A DNA stretch of 64,000 nucleotides, from the NCBI GenBank assembly GCA_009829735.1, contig CM020618.1, forward strand, positions 37,176,894-37,240,893, in the 5' to 3' direction. The notes under the pieces were generated by a model. It saw only the letters and a list, made by a program, of their open reading frames with translations. It did not search any database and was not told the origin of the DNA. A program made the translations under genes and the position numbers. This document shows, in pieces, positions 29,472 to 40,908 of this stretch (position 1 is its first letter; every line of letters starts with the position of its first letter). Source of the stretch: Pyropia yezoensis (Eukaryota; Rhodophyta; Bangiophyceae; Bangiales; Bangiaceae).

Positions 29472-32291
29472 CTAACCCCCCCCCCCTACCCCAGTCCGCC
29501 CACCAGCGCGCGGCGCCACCCCCCCCCCAGCAGGCGGCGGCGCCCCCCCCCCCCCCCCCCCCAAACCCCGGGCGCGCTCCCCCACCCACCCCGCCATCAG
29601 GTTGGCCGGCACGATCAGCAGCGTGAACGTGGACAGCCCCGTAAAGGCGCCAAAGTAGTTGGCCACGTCCGCCGCGTACTGCGCCGTCGACACGGTGGCG
29701 GCCTCAGAGGCGGTGGCGGTCACAAAGGAGGTGTACTGAAAGTGGAAGAGCCACTCGGAGAAGGGGCGGGGCTCAAACGACCGCAGCCGGGGGACGGACA
29801 GCTCGGAGCGCACCACGTCGGCGGCGGCGTAGCGGGTGGCCCCCGCGTAGTTGACCGTCCGCGCCAGGCCGAGGCGGAGGAAGCGGAGGCTCTGGCCCGC
29901 CAGCGCCACCTCGGCCGAGCCGTCCACGCCCGTGCCGTCGGTGGCCGCGACGGCAGCGTCCTCTAGGTACACCACCACGTGAAGGGCGGAGCGGTTGACA
30001 AACCGTTGGAGGACAGACGCCTTGAGGTACTGCCGCAGCGCGGGGCCGCCCGCAGGGGGGTCCCCCGCCGTCGCGTTGACGGCAACCGCGGCGAGTACCG
30101 GCACGTCGGGGGGGGGGGCGCCACCGCCTGGCGGCGGGTCAAAGCCGGCGGCGTCTGCCCCCACAGCCGCCGCCGCCGCCGCGGCCGCCCCTACCCCCGC
30201 CACCGCGGGTCCCCCCACCGCCTGCCGCGACGGCCGGCGCACCCGGCGCGGCTCCCCCGTGTCGTTGGCTGGGGGCATGGGCGGGAGGGGCGAGAGGACG
30301 TGGTAGGCGGGCGGGACGGGCCCCTGGAAGGCGGGCTCCCCCTTGACGTCAAAGTACGGCCCCGGGCCCGTGCGGCGCCAGATGCCCCGGCCGTCCAGCT
30401 CGTAGCGCACCCCCCCGGGGGGGTCGTCGGTGGGGTAAAAGTAGCCCGAAAAAAAGTAGACGTTGCAGTGGAAGCCAATGAGGGCCACCATGTCCGGGTC
30501 CGCCTCCAGCCGGCGGTCCTCGTCGCCCCGGTTGAGGGAGTAGGTGAACCAGCGGAGCTCCCTCGCCTCGGAGCGGTCCGCCAGGGAGCGGTCGCCCGGG
30601 CCCAGCGACAAGACGCCCCGCGCCTGCAGTGCCTCCCCGTGCTCCACAATCACCTCGCTCATCAGGGAGAGGAGCCGCGAAAAGACGTAGAGCGACACGT
30701 CCTCGTGCCGCCGCCGCGTGTCGACACAGTACTGGAAGGCGTCGCTGGTGGTGATGGACAGGGAGATGCCCGTCGGGAGGCCCGCCGCCTGCCGGTTGGC
30801 GGTCAGCGCCAGTGTCGGCGCCCGCCCCATCCGCACGCACGCGCGGCAGCGGCCGTCGGTCGCCGGGTCCTCCCCCGGTACCGGCCGGAGGCCGCTGGTG
30901 CCATCGTACGCCGACGCCACCCGCGGGACGCTCATGGCGCCAAGGCGGGCGGTGCAGTTGGGGAAGGGCGCCGCCGCGGCGGCGGTGCCGAGGTGCACAA
31001 TCTCCGCCGCCCCAGAGGTGATGACGTCGGGGAAGGCCACCTGCCAGCCGTCCTCCCAGTCGCTCACCGCCCGCACGGCCATGATGGGGTGTCCCGGGTG
31101 GGTGGCGGTGGGCTGGTCGGAAAAGTGGGGCACCTCCCGCATGCTGGGGCAGATGGTCACGACGGGGAGGTCCAGCACCGCCGACGCGGTGAGCGTCACC
31201 TGCACGACGGGGGACGCCTGGGACGCCACGTACGAGCGGGAGAGGAGAGTGACGCAGACGAGGAACGCGGCGGTCGCGGCGGCGGCCGCCGCCGCCGACG
31301 TGACCACCGCCTGCTCCCGGAGGGGGCGTTCCCCCCACGGCTGCCGCCGCGGCCGGCGCAGGCGGTAGCGGCACGTCAAGGAGGCACACCCCACGGCGTC
31401 GCTGACAAGCCCGTCGCCGTCGCCGGTGCCGTCGCCACCGCGGCGTCTGCGAGTGACCAGGGGGGTGCGCGCCGGCCGCCACCCGCGGGCCCGCTCCTCG
31501 GCCATCAGCGCCTCGTCATCGTCGCTGGGCAGCGGCGGGGACGCCTTGGCCGCCGCCACCCCCGCGCCCGGCCGCCGGGGGCGCCAGCTTTTGCGCGGCG
31601 GCCGAGCCCGCCGGTGGGCGGGAGCGCTCTTGTCCCCGTTTGGCTCCCCGCTGCCGCCGCCACCTTCGCCGCTGCTGCCGCCGCCGCCACTGCCATCGCC
31701 GCCGCGACGCCAGCGGCGCAGCCATGCCACCCACCTTCTCGACGACGTCGGTGACCCGGTGCGCTCCCCCCGCCCGTCAACCCCGTCGCCAACAACTCTG
31801 CCGCCGCCGTCGCCGCCGTCGCCGCCGCCGCCGCCGCCGCCGTCGTCGTTGCCGCCGCCGTCGTTGCCGCCACCGCCACCACCACCAGCCCCTCCACCAG
31901 CGGACCCCCCCCCGTCCGCCAGCGGCAGCGTGCCCCCGGGCAGGCAGCAGTCCCACTCGACGGGGGGTGGGCGGAAGAGGTGCGCCCGCGGCGTCACGAC
32001 CGCCTGGCGGCGGACCCGCCACGGGGGCGGCCACCCCGTTGGCGGCGGCGGCACCGCGACGCCCGCCGCGGCAGACGCCGCGCCTAGCAAACCACCGGCA
32101 CCACCACCCACACCTGCAGCGCCAGCCCCACCGCCGGCCCCGCCTCCACCCCCACCGCCGCCGACGCCGCCGCCGCCACCCCCATCCCCCCCACCCGGAG
32201 CCGGCACGCCCACCCCCGCCGCCGCCGCCGCGGCGACCGCCACGGCCACCCCCGCGGCGGTGGCGGCGGCCGATGGCGGGAGGGACGGCAT
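29472..32291 (-). CDS. Two-TM protein with DEG/ENaC (ASIC-type) channel signatures
   Basis: About 939 residues from the ATG at 32291; the frame is open further upstream to about 32546 without another ATG. A long low-complexity, probably cytoplasmic N-terminus (about 330 residues) is followed by TM1 (about 334-355, TAAFLVCVTLLSRSYVAS). Directly after it comes VVQVTLT…LDLPVVTICPS, which resembles the post-TM1 FPAVTICN block of DEG/ENaC channels. A Cys-containing ectodomain of about 520 residues follows. TM2 (about 877-900, ANYFGAFTGLSTFTLLIVP) carries a G-L-S that fits the G-x-S selectivity-filter position. Topology and spacing agree with the family, whose members are cation channels best known from animals. 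The Gly-rich tail after TM2 may be out of frame because of C-runs. Function is inference from motifs. Confidence 0.55.
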   Translation of the reverse strand: MPSLPPSAAATAAGVAVAVAAAAAAGVGVPAPGGGDGGGGGGVGGGGGGGGAGGGAGAAGVGGGAGGLLGAASAAAGVAVPPPPTGWPPPWRVRRQAVVTPRAHLFRPPPVEWDCCLPGGTLPLADGGGSAGGGAGGGGGGGNDGGGNDDGGGGGGGDGGDGGGRVVGDGVDGRGERTGSPTSSRRWVAWLRRWRRGGDGSGGGGSSGEGGGGSGEPNGDKSAPAHRRARPPRKSWRPRRPGAGVAAAKASPPLPSDDDEALMAEERARGWRPARTPLVTRRRRGGDGTGDGDGLVSDAVGCASLTCRYRLRRPRRQPWGERPLREQAVVTSAAAAAAATAAFLVCVTLLSRSYVASQASPVVQVTLTASAVLDLPVVTICPSMREVPHFSDQPTATHPGHPIMAVRAVSDWEDGWQVAFPDVITSGAAEIVHLGTAAAAAPFPNCTARLGAMSVPRVASAYDGTSGLRPVPGEDPATDGRCRACVRMGRAPTLALTANRQAAGLPTGISLSITTSDAFQYCVDTRRRHEDVSLYVFSRLLSLMSEVIVEHGEALQARGVLSLGPGDRSLADRSEARELRWFTYSLNRGDEDRRLEADPDMVALIGFHCNVYFFSGYFYPTDDPPGGVRYELDGRGIWRRTGPGPYFDVKGEPAFQGPVPPAYHVLSPLPPMPPANDTGEPRRVRRPSRQAVGGPAVAGVGAAAAAAAAVGADAAGFDPPPGGGAPPPDVPVLAAVAVNATAGDPPAGGPALRQYLKASVLQRFVNRSALHVVVYLEDAAVAATDGTGVDGSAEVALAGQSLRFLRLGLARTVNYAGATRYAAADVVRSELSVPRLRSFEPRPFSEWLFHFQYTSFVTATASEAATVSTAQYAADVANYFGAFTGLSTFTLLIVPANLMAGWVGERARGLGGGGGGAPPPAGGGVAPRAGGRTGVGGGG

Positions 32292-32619
32292 CCCCCCCCC
32301 ACCCCCCCCGCCCCCACCCCCGCCCCCCCTCCTGGCGGCTGCGGCGGCGGGACGGGCCGCCGCGGCTGCGGCCGCCACACTCGCCGCCACCACCACCGGG
32401 GCGACGCGTCGGCGGCGGCCGACGCCGAGGGGCGGGCGCCAACGACCGCGGCGGTGGCGAGCCCCCCCCACGCGTCGCCGCCCCAGGGGGCAATGGGCCC
32501 CCCGCGGGGGTCGGGCACCAGGCGGCGCCCCCCCGGCGCGGCGCCCCCCCCCTCAGCGGCGGTGGTGGGGCCACCGCCCCCCCGGCGCCCCCCCCCCCCC
32601 CCCCCCCCCCAGTCCCGCC

Positions 32620-33612
32620 CCCTCCCCCACCCACAAACGCACGCCCCAGCAGCGCTGCCCGCTCATCCACCGGGCGCGCGTAGCCGGCGGCGGCCGCCAC
32701 CGCCCGGTACGCGCGCCCCCGCGGGGGCCCCAGCCGCGCGTCCAGCGGCGCGTCGGCCGACGCGACGGCCACGCGGATGCCCCGCGCGCCCGCCTCCCGC
32801 GCCACGGCCTCGTCGACGCCGTCGAGGAGCGCCGCCGCCGGCGCGCCGTCGGCGGCCGCCGCGGCTGCCTGCCGCAGCTCCCCGTACAGCTGCCGCGCGA
32901 CGGGCTCGTCGAGGCCGCCGCGGTAGGCCAGCTCCAGCTGCTGCCGCAGGCGGATGGAGGTGGTGGCCTGCCGGAGCGTCGCGGCCAGCGCCGCCTGCGC
33001 AATGTGCACGTGGCCGGCGGCGGCGCGGTCCAGGGACCGGAAGCCCCCATTCATCCGCCGCTGCACGTCGCCGCGCTCCCACCGCCAGTGCGGCGGCCGC
33101 AGCGGCTGCGGCCAGGGGGGGGGGGGGGGCGCCGCCGCCGCCGGCGACCGCTGCCCCCCGCCACGGCCATCCACCGCGCAGGGGGGGTCGTGGACCTCAC
33201 CGCCGTCGCCGCCGCTGTCGCCGCCGCCGCCACCGCTGTCGCCGCCGCGGATGCCGCCGTTGCCGTCGCCGCTGCCGTCGCTGCCGCCGCGGCCGCCACC
33301 GCGGCGGCCGCCGCCGCCGCCGCCGCCAACATCGCGCAAACCGTCGCCGCCGCTGTCCTTTCCGTGGTCCCTGTCGCAGTTGGGGCAGCCGGCGGCGGCG
33401 GGGCGAGCGGCTGCCGCGCCGCCGTCGCGTCTGCGGGCGCCATCCTCCGCGGCGAGCCGCAGGCTGGGCACCCGCTGCCGGTACTGCATCTGACAGGCGG
33501 CGGGAAGGGGGCGGCCCGCCGGGTAACAGAGCCACTCCTCCGTTGGTAGCTGGGGGGAAGGAGGGGGAGCGCCCTGCGGCGGCCCCAGCCCGCCTCCGGG
33601 GCGGTCCACCTG

Positions 33613-33659
<47 letters not shown>

Positions 33660-34109
33660 TGGCGCCGCCCCCGCCTCTGCTACTGCCGCCGCCGTCACCG
33701 TCGCTGCTGCTGTTGCTGCTGCTGCCGCCGCCGTCGCCGCCGCCGCCGTCGCCGCCGCTCCCGTGAACGTATCTGTTGCAGCCGCCGTAGCTGTTGCGGC
33801 CGCTGTCGCTGTCGCTGCCGCTGCCACTGGCTGCGGTCGCCGGCCGGACCACCACCCTCCGGCCGGCCGCCCCCTGCCCGACGCCGTCCATGGGGACCGC
33901 CGCGGGTGGCGCCCCACACCGTAACCGCCCGAGGGGGTGCCGTCGGGCGACGGCCGGGATCTCCCGCCCCCCCCGCACGGCCATTGCCATTGGCGGCGGG
34001 GGGGGGGCGGGCGGGACGCGCCCCGCTTCCCCGCCGCTGCAAGCGGCTGCCCCTGGCGCCGCTGCCGTCGCGGGGGAGGCGCCTTCCCCGCGCCGGGGGG
34101 GGTCCCCAT

Positions 34110-34156
<47 letters not shown>

Positions 34157-34365
34157 GCGGCAGGGGCGGCCCCCCCCCCCTCCTCCCCCTCCTCCTCGTC
34201 TGCGTCCGCCTCATCCCGCCCAGCCGCCGGCGCCGCCCCCCCCGCGGCGACGGCGCCCGGCGCGCCTGGCAGGCGCGGCAGCAGCGCGACGAGCAGCAGC
34301 GGCGGCGGCCTCGCCGGCGGCAGCGGCGGCGGCGGCGGCGGCGGCGGCAGGGGCGGCGGCGGCAT
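32620..34365 (-). CDS. Uncharacterised ORF with hydrophobic leader, loses frame at a C-run
   Basis: The ATG at 34365 starts a Pro-rich N-terminus with a hydrophobic core (PPPLLLVALLPRLPGAPGAV) that could be a signal peptide or membrane anchor. Acidic, poly-Ala and Gly/Ser-rich segments follow. An ordered block (about residues 270-300) contains EEWLCYPAGRPLP. A helical, Ala/Leu/Arg-rich block follows (about 435-570). Near 32588-32610 a long C-run (G-run on this strand) is reached, and beyond it this frame becomes arginine/glycine noise down to 31777. The neighbour to the left on the same strand has a similar EWDCCLPGGTLP block. The two could be parts of one gene split by a homopolymer error, or two members of one family. 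Confidence 0.4.
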
Positions 34366-35929
34366 GGTCGGTGCCGCCCCCCCCCCCCCCCCGCCCCCTC
34401 CCGCCCACCCCTACCGCCGCCTGCCAACGGCGGCGGCAGGGGAGGGGGGGAGGGTGGTGGCGGCCCCCGCGGCCGCCGCCGTGGGCACACCCGCAGCGGC
34501 GGCGGCGGGCCGGCGGCAGCTGCGGCAGCGGCAGCGGCGGCGGCGGCGGCGGCGGCCACTGCGGCTGCGGCAGCGGCTGCGGCTGCGGCGGCGGCCACGG
34601 CGGCGGCGGCGGCGGCAGCGGCGGCGACGGGGGCGGGGGCGGGGGCGGCGCCTCCCCCCGCGTCGGCCTCCGCCTCCCCTTCCCCACCGTCGGCCGGTGG
34701 CATGCCGCCGTGGCGGCGGGGCGCACGGGCACACCAGAGGGAGGGGTGCCGGGGGGAGGTGGGAGGGGGGGGGGGGATGGGTCTGGGGGCGGCGATACGT
34801 GGGGGATGTTGGGTTGCACCCCCCCCCACTCTCTCGCGGATGGATGGTGGGGAGACGGGGGTGGGGCGGTGGTGGACGGGCGCTCGTTGGTGCGGTTGAG
34901 GGGGGAAGGCGGCGCGGGCGGACCTCGTGGATGGACAGCAGGGGTCAAGTGGGGGGGGGGGAGCCGGGGATGGGTGCAAGGGGGGGCGGGGTGGGAGGAG
35001 CCAAAGAGTTGGGGTGACGGGGTGCTGGCGAAAGGGTTGGAAGGGGGGTGGTCAACACACGCGTTGGATGAAGGGGGGGGGGACGGCCGGCGGCAGCGGC
35101 CGGGAGGGCCCCCACGGGTTGCACGGACCGTCGTCCAAAGCGTTGGGTGCGGGGGGTGTTGGTGGTGGCGGCAGGGGGCAGGGGGGGGGCACGCCAGCCC
35201 ACTGCCACCGTGGCCGGCACTGGGGCGGGTGGGGCGCGGCTCCCCCCCCCCCGCGCCCCCCTCCCCGGTGGGGGGCGGGCGGCCAACGGGGCACACCCCC
35301 CCGTCGGCAGTGGCTCTACCACAAGAGCGCGCCGACGGCGGCGGCGGCGGCAGACGGTGCCGAGGAGACAGGACGCGGCGGCGCGTGGGGGGGGAGAGGG
35401 GGGGGGGGGGCGCCGCCGGGGGGGGGGGGGGGGGGGGGGGGGGCGGCCGAGCCTGGGGGGCGGGGGGGGGCGGGGGCGGAAGCGCCACCCGCGCCGGCGT
35501 GCAGCGCGGCACGGCGCGGCGCGGCGCGGCGCGGCGCGGCGCGGCGGGCCGAGGCAGCGGCTTGCACGGCACGGCACGGCCCGGCACGGCGCGGCGCGGC
35601 GCGGCGCGGCGGCGTGCGGCGGCGTGCGGCGGCGGGCCGGCTCGCCGCCCCCACCCCCCCCCCCGCCACCCCCCCCCCCCCCCCGCGTGCGCCGTTCTCC
35701 TCCTCCTCCCCCACCGACCGCCCTCACTGGCCCCCGCCGCGGTGCCGTCCCCTGGCACCGCCCGCCTGGGGCGCCATCCCGCCCCGGCCGGGCTGCGCGC
35801 GCGGGCGGCCACGCGGGCAGGCACACACCCACGCCACTCCCCCCCCGCCCCCCCCCACCACTCCGCAAGCGCGGGCCAGTGGCTCCCCCCCGCCACCGCC
35901 CCCTGCGGCGCGCCCACCGACCCACCGCC

Positions 35930-35961
<32 letters not shown>

Positions 35962-36108
35962 TTCCGCCGCCGCCGCCGCCGCCAGTGTCTCTCTGCTGTC
36001 GGGTACAGCCACTGCCGGGGAGGGGGGGGTGTGCCCCCCTGGGCGTGCCTCCTCCCCGCCTCCCCCCCCCCCCCCCCCCCCCCCCCCCCGACCCGAAACG
36101 CCCCGCCC

Positions 36109-36109
<1 letters not shown>

Positions 36110-36151
<42 letters not shown>
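36110..36151. repeat. (CT)n microsatellite
   Basis: About 21 uninterrupted CT units. Confidence 0.95.
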
Positions 36152-36153
<2 letters not shown>

Positions 36154-36467
36154 CTGGTGCCACACGGAGCGCTACCGGAGAGCACAGCTGCCGTCCCGGC
36201 CTCGTACCCCACTCTGCCAGCCACTACCGACGAGCCGCCTGCCGCCCCACCCGCCGACCCGCCCAGTCCCCCCCCCCCCCACCACCACCACCCGGTACCT
36301 TCCCCCCCCCCCCCCCCCCCGCCCACCCACCCGCCCCCCTATTTCCACCTCCCCCGGGGCACCCCCCCTCCCCCGCCGGGTGTCGTCCCCCCCCCCCAGA
36401 TGCCGGCCGGCGAGGGGGGGGGGGGAGGGGGCAGGGGCGGGCAGAAGAGCGGGGTAGGGGGGGGTTG

Positions 36468-36520
36468 AGCGGGCGGGCGGGCGGGCGGGCGGGCGGGCGG
36501 GCGGGCGGGCCGGCGGGCGG
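36468..36520. repeat. (GGGC)n microsatellite
   Basis: About 12 tandem GGGC units with one C-for-G change near the end. Confidence 0.9.
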
Positions 36521-37455
36521 GCGTTGCACCGCGACCGGCTGCGCGCCGGCGGGTTTGCGCCACCAATTTATCCAAAAATATGCAGCGTGACACCATTGCC
36601 GTTGGCGCCGTTGGGGGTGTGGTGAGTGTCCCCGTGTTGGGGAGGGGGGCAGACGGGGGGAACGGGGGGCTGACGGAGGAAGGGCGGCCGACGGAGCAAG
36701 GGGGGCCGACGGAGCACGGGGGGGGAAGAGGCAGTGGGGCGGGGTGTGCGTGACCGACCACCGTCGACGCGAGGGGGCGGCAGGCGATCCGTATCGTCCC
36801 CGTGCCTCGTGCCCCTTTGATCAGTGTGCTCGTCTGGTGTATCGCGTCGTTGTTTGGACCAGGGATTGTCAAGCGTATCTGGCTCAAGCGTATAGGCGAG
36901 TACTTTTCAAGCGTAGTGACGGTACTCGCGCCATTTTCGCTCACCATCCCGAATACTCACTTGCTTCATGAGCGTGCATCCACCATACGCTGCCATGGAC
37001 ATCGACCGAGTATTGGCGGCCAGTACTCATGGGAAATTATCTCGGCCCGTGATACGCGGAGTTCGAAAACTCAAGCGTAGCACGACGCTGTCGACTCGGA
37101 CTCTTATGTGTTTTCGCTCCTCGAACCGACGCCTCCCAGGCGCACCCTCCACAACAACCCTGGATGCCTGGATGCGTCGACGAGGTCCCTCGGGCCCTCG
37201 GGGCGGTCCCCAGGGTAAGGTTGGAATATACCGATCGGTACGATTTTCTGTACCGTTTAACGGGCGGTATACAGATTTACCTATTTCGCTTCGGTATCTC
37301 GGTACGATAACTTTCCACAAAAATTCCCATTTGTGCACCAACCGCTGACGCCCAACCAGCGGAACCACACTTAGACCAAGTCCCCCCAGGCGCCTGCGCC
37401 CACTCGACCCCCCATCTCTTCACCCTCACCCATGGTCTCCAATACCCGCCACACG

Positions 37456-38962
37456 TCACCCTTTGATCATCACGCACCAAGGCACACATGTCCTCAACAG
37501 GTAGGTGGGGAGCCATCCTATCCGCCCGACCAGGGAGAGCCTCCGCTGAGAGAAAAGGTGATGTTGTTGGTCAAGGTCCAGGCGGTCCGTCTCGTGCGTC
37601 TTGGTCATGACACCCTGGAGCGTGAGGCCATAGCAGCCGGTGCGAAGGACTTGCCGGAGAGCGAGGGAAGACGACCGCTTGGTCAAGCAGTCCGCAAGCT
37701 GGCCGCCAGCAGAAGTCCAGGTGATGGAGGACATGCAATCCGAGACGTACATGTCACGCAAAGCGGCGACTCCCGCGCTGACCTCCTTGGGCTCAATGAG
37801 GTTGGTGGCCGACATGGTGTTGAACAGGGAGAGACAGTCGACGACCGCGTCAATCGGGAGAAGTGGCGCGTCCGGGCCGTCCGTCATGCGGGTAAGCTGG
37901 CAGGCGACCTCGACCGCAGCGCGCATGCCATCCAGGAGCGCATAGGTCTCCGCCGCGAAGGAGCTGTGCGTAACGCGGCGCTGCCGGTGAGAGCCCGAGG
38001 CGAGAAGGACGAGCTTGGTGTCTGCTGCCAGCGCCCCGCGGTTGCCATCGTCATGCGCAAGAAAGATTAGGTAGCCCGTTTGTGCAGTGGCCGACGCGAG
38101 GGAGATGCTTGATGCGTCAGTGAAGAGCACTAGACGACGGGTCGTGGGCACCGCCGAGAAGACCAGGGGAAGCCCCGCCGAGGCTTTGGCGGCTGCGATT
38201 ACGGTGTTGACGTCGGTGAGATCATTGACGACAGCCTGGTGGAAACGACGGGCCAGTAGGGAGGATGCGGCCGACATGAACGGCTGCGTCTGGCCGGAGG
38301 CCCACAGGAGAGCGCCTACAGCGCGGCGGTAGAGCGTAAGCTCGCCCGTGTTAACAGCTGCCGACTTCGTGTCGCGCCGCTCCTTGGACATGGGGACGTC
38401 GTCGATGGTGGTCAGGTAGTGGTCCTGATCAACCGCGATAGAGATGCCCGGCGCTTCGTCCGTGGTGGTGCGGATGCGCAGACCTGTGAGGGTGAGGTCA
38501 CCAACAGCGACGGGACCGACGTCAAATGCAGCTGTTAGCTCCCGCTCAAACCGGGCAACCTCGGCCGCCGTGCCGCCGTATCGAAAGTCGTCCACATGTA
38601 CCGCAAGGGCGAAGATTAGGACACCGTCCTTGTAGCAGAGGAACAGGCCGTGATCTTCTTCCACACGTTCATATCCCAGCCGCTCGATCAGCGCGTAGAC
38701 GGACTGGTACCACCAGCGGGGAGCATCAGTTAGGCCGTAGGCGCACTTGCGGAGGCGCCAGATAATGCCTGACGGAACCTTGGCCTGCAGCGGCGGCTGC
38801 ACGTATACGGGCTTGACGCGGCCAATGGGCATGCCTTTGAGAAAGGCCGTCCGAAACGTCGACGGACCGCGGCACATAGCCGTGCGCAGCAAACATAGCC
38901 AGCAGGGCGCGGACAGACGCGACGGTCACCGCTCTCGTGGTGACTTTGGGGGGCCAGCCCAA
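37456..38962 (-). pseudogene. pol: Ty1/copia reverse transcriptase-RNase H fragment
   Basis: The fragment begins in one frame with VTTRAVTVASVRALLAMFAAHGY and changes frame by one extra base near 38855. It continues in the next frame as TAFLKGMPIGRVKPVYVQPP, the copia pattern DVxTAFLNG…V(Y/F)xxQPxG. The catalytic box reads HVDD in place of the usual YVDD. RNase H follows (LFTDASS, SSFAAETYALLDG, IEPKEVSAGVAAL, QLADCLTKR). The 5' half of the element (gag, protease, integrase, early RT) is absent, and no LTR was identified. It is therefore a 5'-truncated, frameshifted relic. Confidence 0.85.
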
Positions 38963-39666
38963 GCACGTGCCGACGAGCTGGCGGTGAAAATGGAGGGGGC
39001 TTGCGTGCCTCCTTCCCGCCCTTCTCGCAGCAGAACATCCATCACATCAGGGGGGGGGCAGGCACGCCCCTACGTGACCAGAGGTCGTATGTAACATTGA
39101 GGAGCGGACTATCCCCCCCCCCCACGCCACCCTGCTCCTGATAGATACATAGTCCCATGAGGGGACGAGCCGAGAGCAATCCGCCTCTGGCAGCGGGCCC
39201 ATCACGCTGGCTTATCACACACTGGTCGTGGGCGGGGAGATCGTTAGGGGTCCCTTTCGCGTCCCGTCCGCGTATCCAGCGTACAGCAAGCACCGGGCTT
39301 TGCTTTGGGATCCTTTGATGAATAAATGTAGATTATTTCAGTTATCCCAATTTTAGCCGACCAGGACAAGAATACCAGGCCGATGACCAATAAAATACCT
39401 CACAGGGCGCACATCCGTCCAATGAGAGCTCCGCCTGAGCCTCGGTCTTAGATGAGCCTCAGAAAGCCCTCTGTAAATAAATTGCACTTTTATCGTGTCT
39501 CCGGATCACGGTGCACCGTTCAACTGGTCACTTGAGTTGAGCTCTCGTCAGCATGGTGCCCCGCAGACAATTTTCTGACGTTCCCCGCGGGCGGCTGGTG
39601 CGAAGCACGAACGAGACTACACCGCAAGAAGGTCAACCTACGCCCTCACTGGTAGCCAGACGCCGT
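38963..39666. other. Intergenic
   Basis: Includes a C-run at 39113-39123 and an AT-richer patch (about 39310-39500). No gene seen. Confidence 0.5.
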
Positions 39667-40665
39667 CTACAAAAAGACGCCCGACACCCACGGCGACGCC
39701 CCCCCCCCCGTCCAGGGCTTGACCACCGGCGCGTGCGGGCTGGCGCTCCGCTTCAGCCAGCACTCCCCCGCCTGCGCGGAGCCGCCGTCAAAGCCAAACA
39801 CGTACAGTACACATTGCACCCGTCGGTCACACGGCAGGCCGCCGCGAACGCGCGGCAGTCGGACATGCGGGCGGCCGTGGCGTCGCAGCGCACCATCACC
39901 GCCCCGTCCAGGTCGACGCCCGCCCCCGCGGTGGCCGTCGCCGCGGGGCACCGCGCCGCCGCCGGGAGCACTCCCGACACCCATCCCTCGGTCGACGGGG
40001 GCTTGACGTAGGGTCCCCCCGCCCCGAAGGCGTGGCGGCGGAGCCAGCACTCGAGGTGCCGCCGCGGCACCGCCGCGTTGGCGGCGTATGCCCACGTGTC
40101 GCACAGCGGCGTCGCCGCGCACGCCGTCGCGCAGTCGCCATACGAGGAAAGGTGGTGCCCGTCGCCCCGCATGAGGTCGGGGCCCCCAAACTCGGCCGCC
40201 TGCGCGTGGAGGCCCACCGGGCACGCCGCGGGGTGCACCCGCAGCGTTGTCACAGCGGTCTTGGCGTCTTCGAGAGCAGGTCCATGCCGCACGTGACAAA
40301 GTAGTTGGCGACAAAGCGGCGGCCATCGTCCGCCGCGGTGACGGACGGCAGCGTCAGCGTCGACGTGCCCGCCCGCTTGCCATGCCCGCTCTCCCGCGCC
40401 ACTTGTACCCGTCGGGCAGGGACTTGCGGCTGTGGAGCTCGGTGGTGACGACGCTCGTGCAGGGCGCCGACCACGGACGGCTCACCACCCAAGCCAGGCG
40501 GAGGGGGGCGCCAAGGGCCGCCCGCACCACCGCGGCCGGCACGTCAGTCACGGTGCCTGTGTCCAGGTGTAGCTCCCACACGCTCTCCCGGGAGACCACC
40601 CCCGCCGACGCCGCGTCGCCGTGCACAATGGCCCGGAAGCGACGGAGGCCGGCCGCGATGAACAC
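39667..40665 (-). pseudogene. Decayed secreted-protein gene with Ig-like segment and two PAN/Apple domains
   Basis: Reading leftward on the minus strand, an Ig-fold-like stretch (SLPDGYKW, then TSTLTLPSVTAADDGRRF) precedes two PAN/Apple domains. The first is near 39985-40215: AEFGGPDLMRGDGHHLSSYG…CAATPLCDTWAYA…CWLRRHAF. The second is near 39670-39880: CRVTDGCN…GECWLKRS…WVSGV. PAN domains bind carbohydrate or protein outside the cell. The coding text moves through all frames at three points: near 40395, near 40270, and at 39800-39806, where a TGTAC is duplicated. Such short breaks do not look like introns. This is either a pseudogene or a sequence with several indel errors. Confidence 0.6.
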
Positions 40666-40908
40666 CGACGGCGGTGGCCGACGCGGCCGCCGCTGCCGAC
40701 GGTGAGGGGCAGCCGCTTAGATGGGCAGCCGATCGACCCCACTCCCTTTGTCGTGCACCCGTGGGGGGGGGGGGGGGGGGGGGGGGGGTAAGCGCCCGCC
40801 CCGCGCCGCCCCCCGCCGCTGGCAATCCGAAACCGCCGCTGCCGCTCCAGTGCCAGCCGCGGCTACAAGCGGTGCAGCGGCGGCCAGCCGCCCAACGCCC
40901 AGCCCTCC

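Larger units (their letters stand above)
34366..37455. other. Simple-sequence-rich intergenic region
   Basis: Very GC-rich to about 36550. It holds G-runs (35401-35443), a GCGGC-type pentamer array (about 35510-35640), C-runs (36061-36090), a CT dinucleotide array (36110-36151) and a GGGC tetramer array (about 36468-36520). Huge open frames on both strands here are composition artefacts. From 36550 to 37455 composition normalises and no gene is seen. Confidence 0.6.

Noticed and set aside
29979..31754. 591-codon plus-strand open frame opposite the channel-like gene
   Set aside because: Shadow of the minus-strand frame, which has transmembrane segments and family motifs.
33051..36165. Large overlapping minus-strand open frames through 34.2-36.2 kb
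   Set aside because: Low-complexity Pro/Ala/Arg text crossing dinucleotide and homopolymer arrays; no domain and no coherent start.
32454..36590. 1378-codon plus-strand open frame
   Set aside because: Composed of Arg/Pro/Gly noise across C- and G-runs, antisense to better frames; lack of stops is a GC-composition effect.
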